Positions 1 through 8,632 of a stretch of DNA of 64,000 bases are shown one piece after another. The notes under the pieces are model-generated. The model was not told the origin of the DNA. It ran no database searches and was given only the letters and a program-made list of their open reading frames with translations. Position 1 is the stretch's first letter. Each line of letters starts with the position of its first letter. The position numbers and the translations under genes are program-made. Origin of the DNA: JAIBJN01 sp963847985 (GTDB taxonomy: Bacteria > Actinomycetota > Thermoleophilia > Gaiellales > Gaiellaceae); NCBI GenBank assembly GCA_963847985.1, contig CAWKBS010000002.1, positions 177,713 to 241,712 on the forward strand. Direction: 5' to 3'.

Positions 1-2
1 CG

Positions 3-342
3 GACCACCCCGACCCGCCGACCTGCCAGCACGCGCTCCGCCAGGCCCGGCGGCTGGCGAAGAACCTGAAGGGCGAGTCCGAAGCCCTATCGCTACCGGA
101 TGCTCGGCCAGGTGGCGACGCTGGGCCGCTACAAGGGGATCGCCGACGTGCTCGGCCTGCGCTTCCGCGGCTTCCTCGGCTGGTTCATCACGCGCACGTA
201 CCACCTGTTCCAGCTCCCGCTCGTCTCGCGCAAGCTCCGGGTGATCGTCGACTGGACGGTGGCGCTGCTCTTCCGCCGCGACATCGCCGAGCTCTCCATG
301 CTCGGCCACCCGGCACCGCTCGCGGATCCGCACGAGAAGTAG
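3..342 (+). CDS. Type II NADH dehydrogenase (NDH-2), C-terminal fragment with frameshift
   Basis: This is the 3' end of a gene that begins before the window. NDH-2 is a peripheral flavoprotein that passes electrons from NADH to quinone without pumping protons. The last ~110 residues show the family C-terminus: a QARRLAKNL segment, then GQVATLGRYKGIADV and an amphipathic tail (FRGFLGWFITRTYHL) thought to anchor the enzyme to the membrane. The upstream part reads in one frame to about base 77, and the rest (from SPKPYRYRM) in the next. Removing one T near base 78 restores a family-like GEPKPYRYRMLGQ, so a one-base insertion is likely. The stop is at 340-342. The frame is intact from 100 to 342. 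Confidence 0.75.
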
Positions 343-343
343 A

Positions 344-367
344 GGGGCGCCCGTTTCCGGGCGCCCC
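344..367. terminator. Bidirectional hairpin terminator between convergent genes
   Basis: A perfect 9-bp stem GGGGCGCCC (344-352) / GGGCGCCCC (359-367) encloses a 6-nt loop. It lies between the NDH-2 stop and the stop of the leftward M36 protease, so it probably ends both transcripts. There is no strong T-run, which is common in GC-rich actinobacteria. Confidence 0.7.
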
Positions 368-387
368 TCCGTCGGATTCGACCTCCC

Positions 388-3170
388 CTAGAGGAAGCGG
401 AAGAACGCGCGGTGCTGCTTGCCGTCGTCCCGCGTCAGCACGAGCTCACGGCACGTCCCCGCCCATTCCCCGAGCGTCTTCCAGTTGTAGTGGAAGACAC
501 CCTGCGGGTTCACGGTCAGCTTCGAGTTCCCCGGGGTGACGGTGTCGACCGGGAACTCCCGCGGGGTGATGAACGCCGGGTCCTGGCTCGGAACCCGGAG
601 CGTCCCGCAGTCCACCTTGCGCGAGAACGGCGAGCCGCTGTCCTTGAGGACGTCCAGCTGCTTGTAGCCGTCCGCGGTGAACTTGAGCGGCACGGCATCG
701 CCGGCATCCACCTCGTTCAGCGAGCCGTACGGCTGCACCACCGGGCTCTGGAAGCCGCGCAGGCACTCCGGGGCCGTGTCGTACGCCTCGTTGTTGTCAT
801 CGCGGTTCGTCGTTCCCTGAACCGCGCTGAAGCCGAGCCCGCGGCGGGCGAACGACGCCCACAGCAGTGCACGTGTCCTCGCCGTCCGAGAGCTCGTCGC
901 CGGCGGCGATGATGGCCCGGCTCGAGACGACCAGCCCGGGCCCGCAACCCTGCATCTTCAGCCCGTCCATCACGTACTGGATCGCACGGTTGTTCCCGCC
1001 CGTGTTCCAGTCTTCGTAGACCTGCGGGTTGAAGCCGTGCTTGTCGATCAGGTCCCACGTCATGTCCCAGAGGGTCGCGGCCCAGCCGTGGCCCAGGCCG
1101 TGCGGCAGGGCCAGCGAGGTTCCGTTCAGCCAGCCGTTCGTCTTGATGCTGTCGTACGTGAACGGCTGAGTCTCCATGGTGCGCGAGTAGGGCCTCGGGC
1201 GCAGCCCGTTGCCGGAACGGTCCTCCTGGAAGAGCACGTACGGCACGAGCCCGCGCGTGCCCGCCGGGTCGTCCAGCTCCGGGTTGAGGAGGAGCGCGAT
1301 GGCGAGGTAGTCGCTCCAGCCTTCGCCCGCCTGCTCGTTGCCGCTCAGGCAGTTGACCGCGGGACCGCCGGTGAGGCGGTTGGAGACGCCGTGGCCGTAC
1401 TCGTGGAAGATGATCCCGGTGTCGAAGTCGCCGTCCCGGATCCCGGGATGCGCCGGGTGCTTGCGGACAGTGCCCGCAGCGGGCAGCGCGGCCTTGATCG
1501 CCGCCCCGTTGGCCTGGGTGACGCTGACCGTCGGGATCGTCTCCGGAGCCGTTGACGAAGCTGCCGCCCAGGATTGGCGGGTTGGTGCTGGTCGTGTTGT
1601 CGGCCAGGATGACCGCGCTCGCGCCGGCGGCCTGAGCGTCTCTGCGTCTTCACCTGGAACGTGCACGTGCCCCGGTCGACCAGGGCGATCGCGCCGGCCG
1701 GGAACCCAACGAGCGGCATTGCAGCCCTCGGTCGGAAGCGCTGTCCCGTCGTTGACGAGGACGATCTGTCCGCTGACGCCGGCGTTCGTCGCCGGAGGCC
1801 CGTATCGCGCCCAGCCGGCTCCGAAGTCCCCGGCTCCGGTGATCGACGACCTGGTTCTGGTTCCCGAGCTGGTTGCCGGGCCACAGGAACATCTGCATCC
1901 GTGGCACGCCGGTGCCGGGCGTCGGCTCCGTCGGCGTGGAGAAGTTGGCGTTGTTGGTGCCGCTTCCGTCGGCCGCCTCGCAGCGGACGTAGTCGCCGCC
2001 GAGGCCGCCGCGGCCGTAGTTGTTCGCCTGGAAGTTGCCGGCCGCCTCGTCGAGCCCGTAGCGGTAGAGGACGTCGTGGATCGTGTTGCAGCCGTAGAAG
2101 AGGTTGGTGGTCACAGCCTCGCGATACGCCTGCGAGTGCTGCGAGAAATCGACCGGGAAGTCGAAGTCCAGGCCCGGGCCACCGCTCGGGCTGCCGCCGA
2201 AGTCCTCTTGCTCGTTGTCGTCCTGGTCGAGGTACGCGTGGTTGTTGTTCCCGCGCGTGATCGTGAACTCGGCGCCCGGGACGCCGTTGGTGTCGTGCCA
2301 CCCGAAGGGCGAGGCGAGCCCGTCGGCAGGGTTCTCGACGAGCTGGCGCGGCGCGTCGTTCGGGCTCTCGTCAGGGAGCCGGAAGACGCGATAGCTCGAC
2401 CCGTCGAGCACGGGGTTGGGCGAGACCGGATAGATGGTCGCCGCCTGCGCCGTGAAGTTCGTGCGCGCGAGCGTCTGCGCGAGATCCCCGAGGCTGTCCT
2501 GGTTCGTCCAGTCCTCGGCTGCGAGCAACTCGCCGGTCTCGGCGTCCACGGTGGCGTTCCAGAGGTGGACGTCGGACGAGTCGTCGATCGTGACCTGCCA
2601 CGCGAGCCGAAGCCCGTCCGCGGTCGGCTGCCACCCCAGGCGGGCCGCGATGGGCCCTTCGGAGATGCCCCCGTTCGAGACCACCGTCTTCTGGGCCGCG
2701 CCGCCACTCTGGCTGAGAACGCGCAGGTTCGCCGGGTCGTCGAGGTCGAGACCCTCGGCCGCCGCCTCGACAGCCTGCGTCGGCCCGAGATCCTCGTCGC
2801 CCGAGGCGCCCGAGGTGAGGCCGTCGACGAGGCTCCCGGCGGCGAAGACGACCTTGCCGTCGCGGCCGACGTTGACCGTGACGTGGCCTCCGAAGACCTC
2901 GAGGCCCCGGAAGCGCTGGTTGAGGTTCACGTGCGTCACGCCGCTAGCCGAGCTCCGGTAGCTGCTCGTGACGGCGAGGTTGGCGACGTCGGCGCGCGTG
3001 ACGCCGAGATCGGCCGCATTTGTCGTGACGTGGTCGAGCGCGATCGACAGCGCATCCACCCCCGGCTGGGACTCGCCGGCCCCGTCCGTCGCCGACATGG
3101 AGCCCGGCACGAGCACGAGCGCCATGAGGGCGGCGACGAGGACCGGAAGCAGTCCAGGCCTCCCAAGCAT
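388..3170 (-). pseudogene. Secreted M36 (fungalysin) metalloprotease, copy 1, multiple frameshifts
   Basis: This is an extracellular zinc protease of family M36. ATG at 3170 follows AAAGGGGGG by 6 nt and opens a signal peptide (MLGRPGLLPVLVAALM). Then come an FTP-type propeptide (THVNLNQRFRGLEVFGG), the catalytic domain with an inserted PA domain (GFPAGAIALVDRGTC), the zinc site HEYGH followed by GEGWSDY, and a C-terminal PxKF-type domain (VPLKF). The reading frame changes about five times, near 1841, 1722, 1637, 1546 and 862. Each change can be repaired by a single base, and the protein stays family-like on both sides. It therefore looks like one ~925-residue gene with indels, from sequence error or recent decay. 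It is a tandem paralog of the gene at 3350-6129. Confidence 0.8.
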
Positions 3171-3311
3171 TAGGTACCCCCCTTTGTTGCCCCGCACGGC
3201 CAACGAGGCATCGCGATACTGACAGCAGGGGCAGTCTTCAGGCTCTGACCCGATTAAGCACGAGGGAGCTGAACGACGGCGTTGCCGCGGACTTCACCAC
3301 ACGACAAGAAA

Positions 3312-3338
3312 GGGAGCGCCCGTCTGCCGGGCGCTCCC
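3312..3338 (-). terminator. Terminator of M36 protease copy 2
   Basis: A perfect 10-bp stem GGGAGCGCCC (3312-3321) / GGGCGCTCCC (3329-3338) has a 7-nt loop. On the minus strand it is followed by TTTCTTGTC, giving a T-rich tail just after the copy 2 stop codon. Confidence 0.75.
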
Positions 3339-3349
3339 CTGATGTCGTC

Positions 3350-6129
3350 CTAGGTGAACCTGAAGAAGGCGCGGTGCTGGACACCGTCGGCGCGCGTGAT
3401 CACGAACTCACGGCACGTACCGACCCAGTCGGCCTCCGTCTGCCACCGGTAGCGGAACTGGCCACCGCCGAGGTGGGCCAGCTTGGTCTGGCCCTGCGCC
3501 TTCGTCGGTGAGCAGCCGCTCCCTCGGAGTGATGAAGTTCGGGTCCACACTGACGACCCGGAGCGTCGAGCAGTCGACCTTGCGGGAGGCCGGCGCGCCG
3601 CTCTTCGCGACGACCTCCTCGGCGGTCGTCGAAGTCGTCGGCCCTGAACTTCAGGACCACCACGCTTCCCGCCCTGTTCGAGTTCAGCGTGCCGTACGCC
3701 GCATCCGCGCCGGCGGTGAAGTCCTCCTGGCAGTCCGGATCCGTGTCGAACGCCTCGGTGTTGTCATTGCGGTCGTCCGCGGAGCCCTGGAGGGCACTGA
3801 AGCCGAGCCCGCGCCGGGAGAACGCCGCCCATGCAGTGCAGGTGTCCTCGCCGCCGAGCGCCTCGGTAGCCGCGATGATCGCGCGGCTGCCGACCACGAT
3901 GCCCGGACCGCAGCCCTGCATCTTCATCCCGTCGATCACGTACTGGAACGCACGGTTGTTGCCGCCCGTGTTCCAGGCCTCGTAGATGTTCGGGTTGAAG
4001 CCGTGCTTGTCGATGAGATCCCAGTTGAGATCCCACAGCGTCGCGGCCCAGCCGTGGCCGAGGCCGTGCGGGAGGGCCAGGGACGTGCCGTTGAGCCACC
4101 CGTTCGACTTGATGCTGTCGTACGTGAACGGCTGGATGGACATGTCGCGCGTGTACGGCCTCGGCCTGATGCCGTTGCCGTGCCGGTCGGCCTGGAAGAG
4201 GGCGTAGGGGCCCATCCCCCGCGGCAGGTCCGGGTCGTCGAGCGCGAGGTCCATGTTCACGGTTATGGCGAGGTAGTCGCTCCAGCCCTCACCCATCTGC
4301 TCGTCGTTGCCGCCCAGGCAGTTCATGAGCTTGCCCGGGCCGCCCGTGAGGCGATTGGAGACCCCGTGGCCGTACTCGTGCATGATGATCCCGGCCTCGA
4401 GGTCGCCGTCGCGCATCCCCGGGTGGGCCGGATTCTTCCTGACCGTCCCAGCGGCGGGCAGCGAGGCCTTGATCGTGGCTCCGTCGGTCTGCGTGACGCT
4501 GACGGTCGGGATCGTGGGCCCGGCCGCCACGAACGTTCCCGCGAGCACCGGGGCGTTGCCGGCGACGTTGTTGGCGAGAATGACAGCAACTGCGCCTGCG
4601 GCCTGCGCTCGCTCCGTCTTTTGCTGGAACGGGCAGGTGCCGCGGTCGACGAGCGCGATCGCGCCCGCCGGGAAGCCGACGAGCGGCCCGCAGCCCTGGG
4701 TCGGCAGCGCGGACCCGTCGTTCACGAGCGCGATCGGTCCGGCGACGCCGGCGTTCATGGCCGGCGGGCCGAACCGCGCCCAGGCGGCGCCGTAGTTCGT
4801 GCCGCCGATGACGACCTGGTTCTGGGAGCCGAACTGGTTGCCCGGCCAGAGGAACATCTGCATCCGCGGCGATCCGCCCTGGGCCGGGGTCGAGAAGTTG
4901 GCGTTGTTCGTCCCCGAGCCGTCGGCAGCTTCTGCTCGCACGTAGTCGCCGTTCGAGAACGGGCCGGGGCCGTAGTTGATGGTCTGGAAGTTGTCGGCGG
5001 CCTCGTCGAACCCGTACCGCTTGAGGATGTCGTGGAACGTGTTGTTCCAGTAGAAGAGGTTCGTGGTCGCCGCGTCACGGTACGCCTGCGCGTGCTCGCG
5101 TCAGGTCGGCCGGGAAGAGGAAGTCGAGGCCCGCGCCTCCGGTCGGAGACGTTCCGAAGTCCTCGGCCTCGTCGTCGTCCTGATCCTGGTACGCGTGGAC
5201 GTTGTTTCCCCGCGTGACCTGCCAGTCGGCGCCCGCGGCGCCGTTGTCGTCGTGCCAGCCGAACGGGGACGAGAACGAGTCCGCCGGGTTGGTGACGACC
5301 GAGAACGGCCCGTCGTTCGGGCTCTCCGTCGGGATCTCCAGGACGCGGTAGCTCGACCCGTCGTTCACGGGGCTCGTCGTGCCGGGCGGGCTGAGCATGG
5401 TCGTGGTCGACCCGCCGCCGCCCGAGCGCGAAAGCGTCTCCGAGAGGTCGCCGGCGTTGTCGTGGCTCGTCCAGTCGTCGACGCCGAGCAGTGCTCCGGT
5501 CGTCGGCGTCGACCGTGGCGTTCCAGAGGGACGCGCTGTCCGAGTCGTCGATCGAGAGCTGCCAAGCGAGGCGAAGGCCGTCCTTCGTGGAGGCCCAGCC
5601 CAGGCGCGCCGGGATCGGAATGTCCGAGATCCCGCCGTCCGAGACGACGGCCTCGTCGTCGCCGCCCTCGAGCACCCGGAGGTTGGCGGGCTCCGCCAGG
5701 TCGAGCGCTCCGGCGGCCGCGTCGACGGCCTGCACGGCGTCGAGCGTGGCGGTCGACGGGCCGGCCGCGCGCAGGTTGCGCACGAAGCTGCCGGCAGCGA
5801 AGACGACCCGGCCGCTCGAGGCGACGCTGACGGTCGACGCGCCTCCGAAGACCTCGAGGCCCTCGGAAGCGCTGGTTGAGGTTGACATGGGTGACGCCCG
5901 AGTGCGCGCTCCTCAGCGTGCTCGTGGCGTAGAGATCGGACACGTCGGCGCTCGTGACGCCGAGGTCCGCAGCATTCGCGTTGACGTAGGCGAGCGCGGA
6001 ATCGAGCGCGCCGGCCGCCGCCGCTTGGTCAGCGGCTCCTGAGTCGGACGCCGACAGCGAGCTCGGCACGAGCACGAGTGCTGTCGTTGCGATCGCAGCG
6101 CAAAGCGCCCAAAGAGACTTCCTGGTCAT
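3350..6129 (-). pseudogene. Secreted M36 (fungalysin) metalloprotease, copy 2, multiple frameshifts
   Basis: This is the second M36 zinc protease, with the same architecture as copy 1. ATG at 6129 sits just after GGAGGGGGAGA and begins MTRKSLWALCAAIATTALV, a signal peptide. The FTP propeptide (NQRFRG), PA insert (GFPAGAIALVDRGTCPF), HEYGH zinc motif, GEGWSDY third-ligand segment and C-terminal GTCREFVITR segment are all readable. A 513-codon stretch (3400-4941) covering the PA and catalytic core is uninterrupted. Frame changes occur near 5864, 5507, 5101, 3625 and 3512, each explained by one base. The expected full length is about 925 residues. Both copies are transcribed leftward, with copy 2 upstream and its own terminator between them. 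Confidence 0.8.
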
Positions 6130-6218
6130 TCTCCCCCTCCTGCCCGCGGTGGGCATGGCTCGTTGACTGCCTGCCGGACGACGACGAGCTGCTCAGACGA
6201 GGTCTCCCCCCTTCCCGT

Positions 6219-6254
6219 AGGTCATCGCGGGCAGGGCAGCCTGCGCAATGACCT
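6219..6254. repeat. Inverted repeat in the divergent M36 / HD-GYP intergenic region
   Basis: AGGTCAT (6219-6225) pairs with ATGACCT (6248-6254), and an inner GCAGG/CCTGC stem (6231-6235, 6240-6244) lies between them. This ~36-bp imperfect palindrome sits in the 290-bp gap between the leftward protease (start 6129) and the rightward HD-GYP gene (start 6420). It could be an operator or a leader hairpin; nothing identifies its binder. I see no other clear element in this gap. Confidence 0.35.
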
Positions 6255-6419
6255 CCCCAACGGTCTAAACGGCATATCCCCCTCCTGCCCGGGGGTATCG
6301 CTTCTGGACGTAGCGATCCTCTCATCGAGTCAAGCGGGGTGTCAAACAGAAGAGTGACTTGCGGTCAAGCGCGGAAATCGGCCATCAACCATGGCGACGG
6401 TCCCGCCGATAAGGCGTGA

Positions 6420-7829
6420 ATGAGATCGCTGCTGCGGGCACAAACCGCCTCGGGGCTGCTGGCCTGCGCCGTCGGCGTCGCCCTCCCAGCCGCGACGCTC
6501 ATCCTCGTCGGGCGAAACGAGGCCCACCCGGGCGACCTCGTCCACTTCTACGGCGTCGGCTTCACCGCCGTCGCCGCCACTGCCGCGGCCCTCGCGCTCA
6601 CGGTCGTGGGCGCCCGGCGCAGCGATGCGCGCACCGTTCTGGTCGGCACTGCGTTCTCGGTGATGGCCGCGCTGCTCGCGCTCCACGGACTGTCGACGCC
6701 CGGAATGATCGTGGGCTGGAACGGCCTCATCGCCTTCACCGGCGGCGCCACCCTCGTCCTCGGCCCGGCGATCCTCGCCCTCGCCGCCCTCCCCTCCGTG
6801 AACCGGCCGCAGAGCGTGCGCCGGCTCATCGTCCTCCAGGTGATCCTCTTGCTGGCGGTCGGCCTCATCGGCACCGTCGGCATGCTCGCCCCCGACCTCG
6901 TCCCCGGGGTGCCCGAGGCAAGCAGCCCGCTGGCGCTCGCCCTCCTCGCCTTCGGCCTCGTCCTCTACTCGTTCCTTGCCGTGCGGGGGATCAACACGTT
7001 TCTGCTGACCCGTCGCCGAGCCGACCTGCTCGTCGTCATCGGCCTGTCCTTCCTGGGCACGGCGCTCGTCGGCGCACTCGTGCTCGACTACATGCAGCTC
7101 GGCTGGTGGCTCGGTCACGCCTTCGAGCTCGTGGGCATCCTTCTGGTGGGGATCCCGGTCGCGCTCGACCTCCGGCGGGCACAGCCTTCCCGCTCCCTCA
7201 CCGGCGGCCCTCGCGCGGGGGAGCTCGTCCAGGCCGAGCACGCCTTCCTCGGCGCCCGCGTCCGGGCCCTGACCATGCGCCTGGCCGAGAAAGACGAGTA
7301 CACGGAGGGCCACACGCGCCGGGTCGCCCTGCGCGCGGTGCTCGTCGGGGAGGAGCTCGGGCTCGGCCCGAACCGCCTCCGCGTCCTCGCCACGGGCGGG
7401 CTGCTCCACGACATCGGAAAGCTCTCGATCCCGGACGAGATCCTGAAGAAGCCCGGCTCGCTGGACGACGAAGAGTTCGCCGTCATCAAGCGGCACCCCG
7501 AGTGGGGCCACAAGCTCCTCGGCGAGCTCGGCGGCTTCTCGGACTCCGTACGCCGTCTCGTGCTCGACCACCACGAGCGGCTCGACGGCAAGGGCTATCC
7601 GAACGGGCTCTCCGCGTCCGAGCTCGACATCGAGACGCGCATCCTCACCGTCTGCGACGTCTACGACGCGCTGCTCTCGGTGCGCGTCTACCGCGACGCC
7701 TGGACGCACGAGAAGGCGATGGGGCTCCTGAACGACGAGACCGGGGCGGCGTTCGACCCGGCCTGCGTCCGCGCGCTCGAGCGCGTCCTCGCCCGCGACG
7801 CCTCGCTCTCGCTGGGCATCGCCGTCTAA
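6420..7829 (+). CDS. Membrane-anchored HD-GYP domain c-di-GMP phosphodiesterase
   Basis: The 469-residue protein probably hydrolyses the second messenger cyclic di-GMP. About 250 N-terminal residues form six to eight hydrophobic segments, a likely membrane sensor domain. The C-terminal half is an HD-GYP domain: EYTEGHTRRV, the metal-binding HD in GLLHDIGKLSIPDEIL (about residue 330), KRHPEWGHKLL, and HHERLDGKGYP (about 385-395). All hallmark residues are present, so it is probably active. ATG at 6420 has only a weak AAGG upstream. No GGDEF partner is adjacent. It is the only intact gene among the frameshifted genes of the first 8.6 kb. Confidence 0.85.
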   Translation: MRSLLRAQTASGLLACAVGVALPAATLILVGRNEAHPGDLVHFYGVGFTAVAATAAALALTVVGARRSDARTVLVGTAFSVMAALLALHGLSTPGMIVGWNGLIAFTGGATLVLGPAILALAALPSVNRPQSVRRLIVLQVILLLAVGLIGTVGMLAPDLVPGVPEASSPLALALLAFGLVLYSFLAVRGINTFLLTRRRADLLVVIGLSFLGTALVGALVLDYMQLGWWLGHAFELVGILLVGIPVALDLRRAQPSRSLTGGPRAGELVQAEHAFLGARVRALTMRLAEKDEYTEGHTRRVALRAVLVGEELGLGPNRLRVLATGGLLHDIGKLSIPDEILKKPGSLDDEEFAVIKRHPEWGHKLLGELGGFSDSVRRLVLDHHERLDGKGYPNGLSASELDIETRILTVCDVYDALLSVRVYRDAWTHEKAMGLLNDETGAAFDPACVRALERVLARDASLSLGIAV

Positions 7830-7839
7830 CCTCCCTCTC

Positions 7840-8629
7840 GTGCCGACAGAGCTCGACCGGGTCCTCGCCTTCGGCGAGGCGATCGCCGCGCGCTGCGCCG
7901 AGCGCATCGTCCCCTTCCGGTCCGGGCGTGCGTACTTCAACGCCAGCTTCCCCCGCGTCTGGTACCTGAACTACCTCCTCGTCGACCGCGGGAAGACCGT
8001 CGATCCCGGCGAGCTCGCGGCCGATGCCGAGCTCCTGCACACCGACGCCGGGCACAGCCACCGGCTGATCGAGATCCCCGACGACGACGTCGGCTCGGAG
8101 GCCGCGCGCTTCTTCAGCCGGCTCCGCTGGAAGACCGACCCCATGGCCGTCATGGCGTACCGGGGGGACGGCGAGCGCACGGCGGACGTCTCGTCGGTCG
8201 CCGAGGTCGACCGTGAGCGCATCGTCCCCCTCCGGGAGGAGAGTCGCGCGGACCCAGGAGTGGGCGACCGACGACGAGGTCGTCCGCGAGGTGATCGGCG
8301 CAGGCGGGCTCTTCGCCCGGGAGAGCAACGCCCGCTGCTTCGCGGTGCTGGTCGACGGCCGGCCGGTCGCCGCGGCCCACCTCAACTCGGACGGCAGGAT
8401 CGCCGAGGTCGACGACGTCGCCACGCTGCCCGCGTTTCGCGGTCAAGGCCACGCGAGCGCGGTGGTCCTGCGCGCCGTCGAGGAGGCGCTCGCGGCGGGC
8501 CACGAGCTCGTCTTCCTCATCGCCGAGGACGCGGACTGGCCGAAGGAGCTCTACGCGCGGCTCGGCTTCGAGACGATCGGGCGCACCTGGAGCTTCCTGC
8601 GCACGCCCGTCCTCGTCGCCCCGGACTGA
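7840..8629 (+). pseudogene. GNAT family N-acetyltransferase, frameshifted
   Basis: This GCN5-related acetyltransferase is interrupted by one frameshift. GTG at 7840 opens MPTELDRVLAFGEAIAARC and the frame runs to about 8240. The protein then continues in the next frame (ARTQEWATDDEVVREV) to the TGA at 8627-8629. The second part has the acetyl-CoA binding region: VDDVATLPAFRGQGHASAVV with the R/QxxGxA loop, then the C-terminal YARLGFETIGRTW. A single-base indel near 8240 would join the halves into ~262 residues. The substrate is unknown. It lies 10 bp after the HD-GYP gene and converges with ligD, with 3 bp between stop codons. Confidence 0.7.
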
Positions 8630-8632
8630 GGG

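Noticed and set aside
388..6129. Programmed frameshifting in the M36 genes
   Set aside because: There are about five shifts per gene at unrelated sites, with no shared slippery heptamer or stimulator, and neighbouring genes are hit as well. Error or decay is simpler.
6274..6298. ATATCCCCC ... GGGGGTAT inverted repeat
   Set aside because: Only the C/G run pairs; the flanking ATAT and TAT do not complement, so it is not a convincing palindrome.
6130..6419. Cyclic di-GMP riboswitch ahead of the HD-GYP gene
   Set aside because: No GEMM-type conserved core was found; only an inverted repeat of unknown role is present.
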